64,000 nt of DNA from Gigantopelta aegis. Taxonomy: Eukaryota > Mollusca > Gastropoda > Neomphalida > Peltospiridae. The notes under the pieces were generated by a model. The model was given only the letters and a program-made list of their open reading frames with translations, had not been told where the DNA came from and searched no databases. Location of the stretch: assembly GCF_016097555.1 (NCBI RefSeq), contig NC_054712.1, positions 54,224,213 to 54,288,212 of the forward strand. The letters are read 5' to 3'. A program made the translations under genes and the position numbers. Numbering within the stretch: the first letter of the stretch is position 1; each line of letters opens with the position of its first letter. Shown one piece after another: positions 35,158 through 46,262 of this stretch.

Positions 35158-35174
35158 GCATCATGGGAGTTAGT
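35158..35174 (+). promoter_or_regulatory. ZNF143/THAP11-like (SBS) promoter motif
   Basis: gcatcatgggagttagt lies eight bases before the ATG of the chromodomain gene. It resembles the reverse complement of the SBS element ACTACAATTCCCATGATGC, allowing a small gap. Such sites sit at core promoters of housekeeping genes in animals. Seen as a motif only. Confidence 0.45.
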
Positions 35175-35182
35175 TTTAAAAA

Positions 35183-35215
35183 ATGGCGAGCTCGGATAGC
35201 GATAGTGGGTATGAG
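35183..35215 (+). CDS. Chromodomain-membrane gene, exon 1
   Basis: ATG then codons for ASSDSDSGYE and donor GAG|gtctgt. It supplies Tyr10, the first cage residue. The next ATG would lose this residue, so this start is preferred. Confidence 0.8.
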
Positions 35216-38200
35216 GTCTGTATAAATTTCGTTGTTTTGGCATAAATTGACTTAAGTGTTTTATTTGCTGTGGCGTATTCGTATACTTTTATTATAAAAT
35301 ATGAAAAATGGTATATAATACACATTTATAATTCATCTTACTCCCATTTTATTTGTGGTTGTAGTGCGCTTTTAAATAATGCGAGTAGCGTCCCCTTTGT
35401 TGTCAGATTAAAAATAAGCGTCAGAGCTGTCATTAGGTCACTGTAAGCCTATTGACATTCACTGTACGTCCAGTAACAATCTGACTCTAATTCAAGTGTT
35501 TTAGTACTAAATTAAAATAACAGTGAAATGGATGGTGCTGTGCTACACTATTTTCTCTTTGTTTATTTGAGATTAAATGCAGATGCGAACAATGTCAATG
35601 GTGGCTGTATTTGCAGACCACCTGCTTGTAGTCTGGATGTAAACAGCTTCAGAAGTTGTTTATTTAGAGAAGGGTAGAAAAGGTCATAGAATTCTAGTCT
35701 GGAACATCAGTTTTCTTATACAAGTAGGATTTAAGGGTAAATAGGATGGTTACAAATTGCACATAGGTGTTTATCACACCAACTATAGGATCTCACCAGA
35801 ATGTCATGGTTTTGAATAATTTACCTTAATAGTAACAAAGCGAAAACACTGTTTTGACCCTAGTTACCCAATAAAGTAATTCCTCATATACTTCAAAAAA
35901 TATATTTTTTAATTTTTTATTTTTTTTCAACTGTCATATTTTTGGAGATATGTACATGTCAGATGACTACTAATATTGTATTTTTGTAAAGTGTTGGGAG
36001 AGGCTTTAATATAGGTGGCAGTTTTCGGAGGTGGGTAGGGGGTTGATTTGTTAAAAATGGCATAATTCATTGTTGTGTTTTGTCAGGTGGACACAATTCT
36101 TAAACAGAGGAAGCGTAAAGGTACTCTTGAGTATCTAGTGCGATGGAGAGGATTCGGTGAGGCAGAAGATAGCTGGGAGCCAGTTAACAATCTGCGAAAC
36201 TGTGCTAATGCCATTAAAACCTTCATCAAACTGAATACTGTAAGTTCACTTTATGTACCCACACAGTACAGTATGTATCTCTCAGTAGTCTAAAAATTAA
36301 TACATTTGTCTTGTATATAACATAATTTTTGTGGGGTTCCAAATTCAACCAAAAAAAATAGCTATGGTCATTGTATTTGTGATTATGAATCGGGGCTAAT
36401 TTTTATACAAAATGGCTATAAGTATAACATAAAATATTCCTCAAATTAACTACATTTTAATAATTTTCAAGGAAATAACGGAAATACTGAAAGTGAAAAT
36501 TGGCTAAACCAGATTTTGTTCCACTAAATGTTATGAGGTAGTATTTTTATAATTTAAATGTTAATATTGGCTGTGATATATCACTGCAGAAACTGGTACC
36601 TTTGTTTGATACAGTACTTAGCTGATATCCAATTTTGTCTTTAATTTCTTAGGCGTATGATAAAATATTGTTTGTTTCCGGTTACCCGACCGACCCTAAT
36701 TTGAACCTGTCGATCATAAAACTTTTTTTGTATATCCAAAAATGTTTTTTTTTTAATATAACAACGATTTCCACGAAAACATTCCAAAACTATCACAAGC
36801 ACTAATTTGGTGTCATTTAGGGAATAACCCTACTGTGTTTTCCCATTTTTCGCACGTATATGGGTGGTTTTACTGTCGCAAATTTAGTTTTATTGGCGAC
36901 CTGTTAGCCACGAAATGTTTTCTTCTAACAATTGATTGATGGAGTTACTTCCCTTCAAATTGAAGTTCGGTAACTTTCGTGAGATATCGGGCGAAGAGTC
37001 GGAAAATTGTTTTCACGAATATATGTGATATTTTCCGATTTACTCTACATCTAGCGTAGCGATTATTAATAATAATAATAACTATATTTAATGATTTACT
37101 CCAGCGACAAACTGGCCATGTAGAAATTTAGTGACCTTCTGATAAACTAGGGGAGGGAATGTTTACTGATACTGATGGGGTTTACTGCCAAATCAAATGA
37201 TTAAATATGTCAGTAAGATCTCGATGCGTTTCGTTATTTTTTTGTAAGTGGTCACTGGGAACTTCGCGGGTTTCCGCTAAAAAAGTTCATGCTGACTAGA
37301 AAGAAATTGAACGCAATTTTTTTAATTTTTTTAAATATTTCATTACAATGTTCTTGTTAATAATTCTAACATGATTTAAGTTTTACATCAACATTCTTCT
37401 GAAAGAGTAGCCTGTGTGGCGACAGCGAGTTTCCTCTAAAACAGTGTCAGAATGACCATGTGTTAGACGTCCAATAGCCTATGATATTAAAGATAAAAAT
37501 CAGTGGGCTCTAATGGCGTCGTTAAATAAAACAAACTTTACTTTTCAACATTCATTTGAGCATCCTGAGCATTTGTACTGCATTTCTATTTATTGGACCA
37601 ATTGACTGCTTCAAACCAAGTGTGTACTTTAATACTGGATGCATACAGAATAAAACTAACATTGCAAATTATAAAATTGGTAAGTCTACCATTTCTTAGA
37701 TACACTAGGAAAGATAATATTCATAACATTTTTTAAAATGTTATTGTTGGACAGATAAACAGAACCCTTCTTTTCAGTTTTCATTAAAAGAAATTGTTAT
37801 AACTTATTTACTGGTTTCTATCCAATTAAGGTTCAACCAAGTCTGTCCTGGACCAGTACAGAAGTTAAGTGTTAGTATGAGAGTAAACCTTGTGCCTATT
37901 ATTAAACAGCAAGGGGTCTTTTGTATGGACTCTCCCACAGATAGGTTAGCACCATGTTGCCCTCAAAATCAAAATGCCTTGCCTTTTATAAATGTATAAG
38001 TTGCCCATGTAAAAAGAAGCCTTTAAACACACCTGTGTGGATAGTACTACATATTTCCTTTTTTTAATTAAGTTATGAAGTAGATATAGAAAATAAAATG
38101 GCCATACGGTTTTTGTCCTTTTGAAAATTGTATAATGGAAAAAAAACAACCTTATATTTAAAACTGCACATAAAATATGCCCCCAAAACATCACTTTACC

Positions 38201-40097
38201 ATGCCTTACTTCATTTCTAGGGGAAACACTGTGATGAATGGTATTGTTGGTTTGCATAATGCATTTCTATACTAGTTCATAAAAATAAACTCGAATGTAA
38301 ATGCACAAATGTGCATTTACATTGGAGTTTATTTTTATGAACTATTTCTATATATGCAGAGGTTATTTTGAATACCAGTAGTCAACACCTTTATTTAATA
38401 TCCATAAATAAAATTATTTTCCAAAATAAAATGTTTTTCCTACCTACCTACCTACCCTATATTTTTCCAGCATGTAATAGGAAACACGTAATTTATTTTT
38501 TTCGGCCTTATTCAACGGCTAATATATTCTTCGTGCTGGGGCGACATCAAATATGAACTGAAATTTAGCAGATACATTTTATGTTTCCACCAAAATAAAA
38601 ATTCCATAACCATATTTTATTGTGTTTTTTGGGTGCACTCGTCACATTTTTGTTAGCTTTACCTGCATTTTTACTTTCTGCTGTCTTTGGCTCTAGTCTG
38701 TTACAAAGAAGCAGTCGAAGTCGCGGTCAAAGTCACGATCAAAGTCACGCTCTAGATCACGATCGAGAAGTCGTACTACCAAGACGACACCAAAGTCGAA
38801 GACTTCTAGTCGGTCCCGGTCCCGATCATCATCACGAAGCCGTGTCTCTGAGAAGGAGAAAGCCTCTCCCACACGTCAGTCTCGCAGAACAGAAGTGATC
38901 ACCAAAAAATCGACTGTCAAGACTCCTGGTCGCACTGAGAAATTTGCAGAGGTTGTTAAGGTTGGGATGATATACATATATATATTAATTTTCTTTTACA
39001 TCTTCACAATGATGCTATGTAGGATATTGTGCTAATTTTAAATATATATATATATATATATAAACAGGGTTACCTGAATTACATTTTGCATAACCCATAT
39101 ATAAATGGCTTACACAAATTTTCAATTCCCAGAGGCCTGAATTTATATGCACGTAAAGAATTCCATATGTGATTCCAGGAAATATTTTTTTCGGTATCAC
39201 ATCGTGATTCGCTACACAATTTTAAAACATTACCAGTACTAGGCAGTAGTTGCTAATTAATATTCAGTTGACTATTATGATATAGCTAATCAAGATTTTG
39301 GCTTCATTGTGCTAATTTTGAAGAAATTACTCCATTTATTATTATTTATTGATGAATGTTGACACTTAATTTTGAATAAACTTAAATTAAATACTTTAAT
39401 CACATTTCTCTGAGTATTAATTGAATTGTGGATTTAAAATAAATAAACTAATTTGTTTGACTGCAGCTAACAACGAATGAAGATGACCCGACTGAGAAAA
39501 CAACCACAAGGATCACCCAATCGCGGGTGGAGGTGAAGACGATCGAAGCGGACATCAAGCCAAAGCAGACCATCGACTCGTCCTCGATTGGGACGTACTT
39601 CAACGACATGTGGCAGACCATCGATACAGCCGTTCTCATCCTGTTTGTCTGCGTCTCCATCTTCCTTCTGAGCTACCTTGTCGAGAAGTATGTCAGGTGA
39701 GTCTTTTGATAATTTATGTTCAGTAAAACATTTTTATGATTTGAAAAGGAAACCAAGGTAAAATGTTTATAGAAATTTCAGAAAACATGAATATATTCTA
39801 AATGCTGGGGGGGGGGGGGGGGGGATGTTTATTTGACAATCTATGCAGTAGCAAGTATTGTTAAATTGAAAACCAATATGATGCAGAACAAATTATTCAA
39901 TGTGTCATCATGCACTAATTCACACCATTTTACCTTTCAGCCCTGCTGCCATATCTGGAGCTGTTTCGGGCGTCTTCACTCCCATAACGAATGCAACATC
40001 GCGAGTCTTTCAGGCGGCTATTGGCGGGGTGGTTAATCTCTGGCGTGCTGTTGCTAACTTTGCTGGCGACGGTTGGTCGAAAGTCACCAAAAACTGA
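35183..40097 (+). CDS. Chromodomain - RS-rich linker - single-pass membrane protein, complete
   Basis: Five exons (35183-35215, 36087-36239, 38697-38960, 39467-39696, 39941-40097) join in phase into 278 codons. Residues 9-60 are a chromodomain: GYEVDTILKQRKRKG, then YLVRWRGFGEAEDSWEP. The methyl-lysine cage residues are present (Tyr10, Trp31, Phe34), and Trp41-Glu-Pro is the family hallmark; CDY-like chromodomains look closest. Residues 63-150 are Arg/Ser/Lys-rich with long SR runs. Residues ~204-222 are a hydrophobic span (AVLILFVCVSIFLLSYLV) followed by KY and a 55-residue C-terminus with an Asn-Ala-Thr sequon. There is no signal peptide, so the chromodomain should face nucleoplasm/cytosol and the C-terminus the lumen. 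Inference: an inner-nuclear-membrane reader of methylated histone H3, comparable in plan to lamin B receptor (Tudor-RS-membrane). I do not recognise a named family with this architecture. Confidence 0.88.
35216..36086. other. Intron 1 of the chromodomain gene
   Basis: No repeat or alternative exon recognised. Confidence 0.6.
36087..36239 (+). CDS. Chromodomain-membrane gene, exon 2 (chromodomain)
   Basis: Acceptor tttgtcag, donor AATACT|gtaagt, 51 codons in phase 0. Holds almost the whole chromodomain, from VDTILKQ to KTFIKLNT. Confidence 0.93.
36240..38272. other. Intron 2 of the chromodomain gene, left part
   Basis: Holds a SINE tail (37398-37540) and a SINE D/C fragment on the - strand at about 37820-37970 ('ccaattaaggttcaaccaag', then 'aaacagcaaggggtctttt'). 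No other exon seen. Confidence 0.55.
37398..37540 (+). mobile_element. SINE 3' fragment
   Basis: 'gaaagagtagcctgtgtggc' to 'gtcgttaaataaaacaaac'. Confidence 0.75.
38273..38344. repeat. Near-perfect intronic hairpin
   Basis: Two 35-base arms ('tagttcataaaaataaactc' onward and its complement) separated by about two bases, one mismatch. Would fold into a long RNA stem in intron 2 of the chromodomain gene. Possibly a tiny palindromic element. Confidence 0.85.
38697..38960 (+). CDS. Chromodomain-membrane gene, exon 3 (RS-rich linker)
   Basis: Acceptor tggctctag, donor GTTAAG|gttggg, 88 codons. Runs of KSRSKSRSRSRSRSR and SRSRSRSSSRSR resemble SRPK-type substrates; the rest is Lys/Thr/Ser-rich and likely disordered. 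Confidence 0.85.
39467..39696 (+). CDS. Chromodomain-membrane gene, exon 4 (membrane segment)
   Basis: Acceptor gactgcag, donor GTCAG|gtgagt. Encodes an acidic/Thr-rich stretch, SSIGTYFNDMWQTIDT and the single hydrophobic span. Confidence 0.88.
39941..40097 (+). CDS. Chromodomain-membrane gene, exon 5 (lumenal C-terminus)
   Basis: Acceptor acctttcag; completes a Ser codon and encodes PAAISGAVSGVF through GWSKVTKN and TGA. Moderately hydrophobic, possibly amphipathic helices; contains the sequon N-A-T. Confidence 0.85.
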
Positions 40098-41315
40098 GGC
40101 TTGCTGGAGCATCACAGGCATGCTAGGATGACCAAAAATGCATTGAACTCACTGTCCATAGCATTGTACTTGAGGATGCAGTGTATATCATCCATACAAT
40201 TCAGCATTTAAGTACTACAGTCATTATACATGGTCTTTTTATAGAGGAATATGCATTATCTAAAATTTGGTGTTATGTCTGTATTTATACCATCATACGT
40301 AATAATACTTGTATTTAAAAAAAAAAAAATTACAATACCAATGTAGTTGATATAACCATGGTAACTAGTAAATATATAGTCTGTATCTAACACAGTTTTT
40401 GATACTGAAGGCTGGTGTTCTTGCACTTATTGAATTTGTGCACTACATTTATTTTTTATTCCATTCCATTATATATTTTTTAACCCAGTTATAAACATAA
40501 TTTTTTTTAGTTTATTAATCAAAAAGAAAAATAGCTTTTAAAAAATAAATACAGCCTGTTTAGTCTCTTATTTACAGAAGGATTGTCGTATAAAGATATA
40601 TTTTAATAAAAAAAATTAATACTGTCTCAAAGGTCCATATAGATGATGAGCTCACGTTTGACGAAACAATTCTGGAGGCACTTTACATCAGACAAAATCC
40701 CTTCATCTTGGATACTATTAATTATATGGATGATTATGGGATCACTGAATAATATACAATTTTCTTTTATGACTTGTGACAGTAACAGTGTTGGAAGAGA
40801 TTATTATATATCTGTCTCTTTATCAAAGTAATCATGTAAATTAGGAAGTTGTATTAGAACACGTTTTTCTACACAGTTGAAACTTTTTGTTAACAGGTTT
40901 TGTGTGCTTTGCAAATCCTTCTGGTTAAACTTGGACGTGTTAATGGCAAATAAATTTTACATTAACTGTTAATGGACAATTCTAATGCCTTCAATTGAGT
41001 ATTATTTAGATATTTTGACAATCACCAGTATGTCGTTATTTAAGTGTCCAGTTTGTTTCTTAAGGCATCGTTTTTAAAGGATACTTTGATAACTCGGTAC
41101 TGTTTACAGAATTTTATGGCACTCCGATATTATGTAATGTACCATTTCCAACTTGGGATATGAAATTCTGCATATGTCTAATGTTTGGATGTTTGTAGTA
41201 AATGAAACCTGGTTGGGGGTGTGGGGAGAGGTTTGTTTTCTAAAATAAGTGCTTGTGTTTTAAATTTCTTGTTGAGTAAATTTCAGTAGTCATAGATTTC
41301 TTGTGTGTGAAGATG
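40098..41315 (+). other. Probable 3' UTR of the chromodomain gene
   Basis: AT-rich, no other gene; continues to the MULE-like element. Confidence 0.45.
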
Positions 41316-41908
41316 CAATCTAATTAAAATTAGCTCTACAATTACATGTGGATCTAACACCAGCCAGTTGGAGCTCATGTCCACCAATCAAAACCTTACT
41401 TGCAGAATCCTGCCAGTGATTTAAAACTAACAACACTGCGTAGTCCCCAATGTCTAGGTAACATTTCGTCTGTAAATAATAATTTAAATATTGACCAATC
41501 ACACTTCGCCTTTTATAACGTTATTTGGGAGCATACAAATTCTAAAAATATCGGGCGAGTCTATTTTAGTGGCCGCAGTACAGCGAACCATACCAATACG
41601 TACGGGGTGGGTTATCAGTCTTCAATTTTACATTAAAAATTATTTATTTATTTATTAAAAAAAACCCCAACTAAATCAGTCTTCAGTTTTACATTACAAA
41701 TTATTTATTTTATAAAATAAAACATTTTTAAAGCATTCGTAATTCACACGAAACATGTCGTATACCCTCAGGACAATTCGGAATGTTTTCAAGTTATTTT
41801 TAAATCACTGGCAGGATTCTGCAAGTAAGGTTTTGATTGGTGGACATGAGCTCCAACTGGCTGGTGTTAGATCCACATGTAATTGTGGAGCTAATTTTAA
41901 TTAGATTG
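41316..41908. mobile_element. 593-bp TIR element with 9-bp target duplication (MULE-like MITE)
   Basis: Arms of about 111 bases (41316-41426 and 41798-41908), starting caatctaattaaaattagct, differ at about one position. They are flanked on both sides by gtgaagatg (41307-41315 and 41909-41917), a 9-bp target duplication as in Mutator-like elements. The ~370-bp centre has no gene and holds an internal duplication around 'agtcttcaattttacatta'. The arm identity means a recent insertion, probably inside the 3' UTR of the chromodomain gene. Confidence 0.88.
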
Positions 41909-41917
41909 GTGAAGATG

Positions 41918-44194
41918 TCTCTTAAATGCTCCACAAATTCCTTACCAAATTAATGGTAAGCAATCTTTTAGCAGTTGGACATATTTGTCTTTTCATGAAT
42001 ATTTGCAGATTGGATTAGTACCAGCATTGTGTTTTAGGGATGTTGAAAAAAGACATACAATAAAGCTTAAATATTGTTAAGCCATGCAAACTTAATACAG
42101 TAACCATATTTGATACAATGTATTTTGGTCAGGTCATCATGTCTGTTGTAGATTTTAAGCCAACCAACTGATGAGAATAGCAATATCTTTATTATGTGTA
42201 GAATAGACTGCATTTCGTGTGCTTTTTGTCTCTGGCTTAACTGATCATGATTTTTCATGGAACAAATTTCATTCTCATTCTTAGAATAGTATCATGCTTA
42301 GTCTTTTGTTGTTTGATGTTTAGATTGTATTTTAGTATTGTTGGGACAGATACATTTTGTGTCAATACATTTTGCCATTGTCAAATGTAATTGTTTTAAT
42401 TTTTTTTAAAAAGGATTATGAATATTTTGGCAGCATTCCTCACCTCCACCTTTTATGTATGTATATAGAGAACTTGACTTTGTCAATATATATTGGTCAT
42501 TTTTGCAGGGGTTGGATGTACCAAAATCTGTACCAAAATATTTTTCATCTTTCATCGACGTGTTATCTTTTATTAAAAGTCATTGCTAACTATAGTTTTG
42601 TCAACTGAAAAAAATCATTACTTTGGGCTTGCATATGTTGTAATGACTGTTTACCATTTATCACTGAAATAGGTTTTTGTAGCCACATTTCATCACTAGT
42701 AAATGTGAATAATAAACATGTTTATTCAAGTGTTATATATTACTTTGTTTTCCCACCATTCCTTTTGAAGAGAACGATGTTTGTGATAATTTTTATCAAT
42801 GTTACCAGTTGACTGATTTGTTGTGCGCGGACCAAGTTAAGAGAATGATTAGGTTTGCTCAAACCTAGTAGGGCAGCAGAACGTATATTAATTAACTTTC
42901 ATCCAAATTTGAGGGGGGTAAAATGACCTTACCAGTGCTAAAATAGTCGTAGCAGTATTATTATTATTATTTTTTTTTTTTTTTTTTTTTTTTTGTGCTG
43001 CAGATTGTTTAATATATATTTTAATGTATTCTAGTCCCAAGACATTCTGCAGTATAAATATAGTTATTTTTTGTATTGATTACTTTTTAAAATGTATTTT
43101 ATTGTGCAACTAAAGCTCATAAAATATTACTTTAAAATCACTTTAGATACATTATAGCGGATTCAAAACATTTTGGGTTGGGGCACTCCAACACTGTTTT
43201 TCTTATATAATTTGATACATCATGAACTGCAGACAATATTTTATATATCAATTATCTCTAATGGCGTTAACATTTTACAAGAATTTCTGATAGTAATTTT
43301 CCATCATTTGATTTGTTCCTATAATAATGATGTCCGACCATTTTATTTTGAAATATTTTTGAGTAATGGTAATAAAATTCAATATATTTTTTTATCTTTA
43401 CAATGATACATGTTCTTTGGGTAATTAGGAATGTACGTGTATTCAAGTACTTATTATTCCAACTTCTTCTTGGCTATTGTTACTTTTTTGTTATAGGTTT
43501 TTTGAGATTTTCAAATGCATTTTTAGGAAATTACATATATACACATTGTACTACGTCACATTTGACATAGATCTTTGATGACTGCCAGTAACTCAATATT
43601 TTGTATTATCATGGTTACTGTGCTAAAACACGGTTTTGTAATATCATTGTACTTTTCATCATATTACTTGATCGATCTGGTTTTTGTTAACAATTTTCTA
43701 TTGTCTTTAATTTTTAATTAATTTATTTTAAAATGCAATTTGTTCAATCAGTTTCACTATTCATGTATGTTTGACTATGGACTATATTGACATATTTGAA
43801 TCTTTTATCTTGACTATAGTAATAGAATCATTTTCATCATCACCATTATCAAAATCATCATCATCATTAGCCTTCACAGATACAAGGTAGACATAATTAA
43901 AGCTTCTAAATGTACTCTTGAAAGTCTTGAAGCAAGAACACCTTCACAAACCCTCTTTTAAGTCCCACGCTACCTTTCCTGGTAGTGTGACAAGAACAAA
44001 TTCACAGCTGTTCACAAATGCAGTTTTGAATACATGCCTAAATAAACATGTTGCAAGGATGAAAGATTTGATACATGTTAAAAAGTGGAAGACGTTCACA
44101 GATATTTTATCAAAAACTAAACAAAAGAATGAAATGACACAAAAGTGGAGGACATTGTTAGTCTTGACTATAACTCATCTTATAAGGCAACACT
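41918..44194. other. 3' UTR / intergenic, no gene seen
   Basis: AT-rich with a long poly-T at 42969-42996. No supported coding region. Confidence 0.5.
42711..42716 (+). promoter_or_regulatory. Candidate polyadenylation signal of the chromodomain gene
   Basis: AATAAA within 'gtgaataataaacatg', followed by a T/G-rich stretch. It is 2.6 kb after the stop; nearer AATAAA-like hexamers exist (for example near 40540), so the true end is uncertain. Confidence 0.3.
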
Positions 44195-44320
44195 TTGTTT
44201 AGAGAGTAGAAACCCACCACTGTCACCACATTGGCTACTGTTATTGATTAGCAGTGAAGAATCTTCTACAAGCAGTGTCCTATACAGTGTGTACTACAGC
44301 TTTTACCAGTCACAGGTAAT
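44195..44320 (-). mobile_element. SINE fragment
   Basis: 'gagtagaaacccaccactgt', 'gattagcagtgaagaatctt'; diverged core. Confidence 0.6.
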
Positions 44321-44797
44321 GAATGATTCTGTGTATTTTTTTTCCTCGTACAATATCAGTTCAAAATACTTGTATTTTGGATGAACCATACGTTTTTCTT
44401 ATGGTGTACATGTTTTGACTTGGCTGTAAAGAAATGCCATAACCCATACAATTGACGATATATTTTCATGATTCATGTTTTTTTTAGTTTAGTTTTTTTA
44501 AGCTGTACCAGTATTTTTACCATTTACAATTGTAATATAAAAAAAAAGACGAAAATCACCCCATTGTTACAAAACAGATTAGATTTTCTACCCAACACTA
44601 GTTAAAATAGTAATCAATAAATGTTTTTATATACTTAGCTCATAACTATGACTTTGTTGTTTATTGCATTTATCATTGTAGTACTAACCAAATAACATCT
44701 GGCTGGGTCAAAGTTCAAGGTACATCTAACTTTTGATAGAGCGGTTAATACCACAAGTCTTGCCATTGGTGATAAATGCAGCTGAGTTTGTTGTAGT

Positions 44798-44824
<27 letters not shown>
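44798..44824. repeat. Poly-A tract (~26)
   Basis: Pure A run after 'gttgtagt'. No element recognised upstream of it. Confidence 0.9.
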
Positions 44825-44828
<4 letters not shown>

Positions 44829-45059
44829 TATTTTGGCAAAAAATGTATGCAATTTTATTTCATCTAGTACCACTGTGCTTCAAACGTGTGGGGGTCCTAC
44901 TAAAAATAGCGGAACTAGGGTAGTCGTAGACACTACCCATTATCTGATATGAACAGTGAAACCCAAAATGTTCTTTGATTTACTTTAAGATTGAGGGTTG
45001 GTAGAGTTTTATCCACATGTTACAATTGTTACATAAAATAGAGACAAGTTTGCAGTTCA

Positions 45060-45400
45060 TAGAGAGTGGTTCAAATCCCCTCAGTGGAGATTGATTTTTA
45101 TGTTACATTTAGAGCAGATGCAGGGATTGGGTGTGTTTTTAACACAATACAATTATAACCCAGTTAGAACCCGTAACAGTTCAACTGCCAGTGGCCCACA
45201 GCTCCAAGATGTAGCTTCACTTGAGGGGGGAGTATGTAGTAGTATTGGTATAAAGTGCTCCTACTGGCAGTACCGAGTGGAAATTTCCCTATTAGCTCAA
45301 TTGATAGAGCACTGGATTCTCATACTTCGAATTCCTTTGGTAGAGGTTGATTTTTCTGTTAGAATGATATTTAAAAAAAACAAATCACACTTCTTGTAAA
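45060..45400 (+). repeat. Diverged tRNA-like repeat
   Basis: 'attagctcaattgatagagc' at about 45291 looks like a tRNA A-box region, and 'ggttcaaatcccctcagtgg' at about 45068 like a B-box region of another copy. Neither folds convincingly as a tRNA gene. Confidence 0.45.
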
Positions 45401-45626
45401 AATTGTTTTATTTCATGAAATGATAAAATATGAGTCAACAAAAATAAGATTGCACTACCATCGCAAACAATTCAAACAGATCAATCAAGCATCATCAACA
45501 CTTTAAAATAGAATTATAAAACAAGTTAAATGCTTATTAAAAATGATTGTACACTTCCTTGAAAATGTGTACATCATTTGAGTAGATTTAAAGACCAACT
45601 ATGATTTTTTTTTTTTATATATATAC

Positions 45627-45806
45627 AGTGAAACCCTCTAAACCGGACACCCTTGGGACCAATAAAAACAATGTCCTGTATTAAGAGGGATCTGGTTTAG
45701 AGAGGTTAAGTTCTGTACTCGTTTTTAAAAAGGGACTTGAAAACGTTTTGTTCTGCTGAGGGAATTCCGGTTTACAGAGGGTCCAGTCTTGAGAGGTTCC
45801 AATGTA
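45627..45806. mobile_element. Single copy of the 'gtccggtttagagagg' repeat
   Basis: 'gtgaaaccctctaaaccgga' to 'gtccagtcttgagaggttcc'; the two ends are partly inverted copies of each other. Same family as positions 1-150 and 62841-63480. Confidence 0.7.
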
Positions 45807-45901
45807 TATAAAGCCAATTAAACTGCATATTGCTGCTTTAAAAAAAACACCTAATCTGTAATCTGCTTGGCTAGTTGTAACCAAACAAAGTTATGGCACT
45901 G

Positions 45902-46251
45902 AAAAGAAAGAAACGACGCACTCAACACATTTTATGTACAGACATATGGTTAAGGACCACACAGATTTTGAGAGGAAACCTGCTGTCGCCACTACATGGG
46001 CTACTCTTCCGATTAGCAGCAAGGGATCTTTTATTTGCGCTTCCCACAGGCAGGATAGCACAAACCATGGCCTTTGTTGAACCAGTTATGGATCACTGGT
46101 CGATGCAAGTGGTTTACATCTACCCATTGAGCCTTGCGGAGCACTCACTCAGGGTTTGGAGTCGGTATCTGGATTAAAAATCCCATGCCTCGACTGGGAT
46201 CTGAACCCAGTATCTACCAGCCTGTAGACCGATGTCCTGCCACGACACCAC
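45902..46251 (-). mobile_element. SINE family B with target duplication
   Basis: Tail 'aaacgacgcactcaacacat' at the left, head 'gacgacaccac'-like sequence at the right. ttatggcactg flanks it at 45891-45901 and 46252-46262. Confidence 0.92.
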
Positions 46252-46262
46252 TTATGGCACTG

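Noticed and set aside
38620-38898. 92-aa frame on + strand over the RS exon
   Set aside because: Wrong frame; the SR-rich frame is in phase with the chromodomain and membrane exons.
43918-44202. 94-aa open frame on + strand
   Set aside because: No recognisable domain, no splice or promoter context, runs into a SINE fragment.
45285-45350. tRNA-like sequence with 'tagctcaattgatagagca'
   Set aside because: The B-box arm is degraded and stems do not pair well; likely a repeat remnant.
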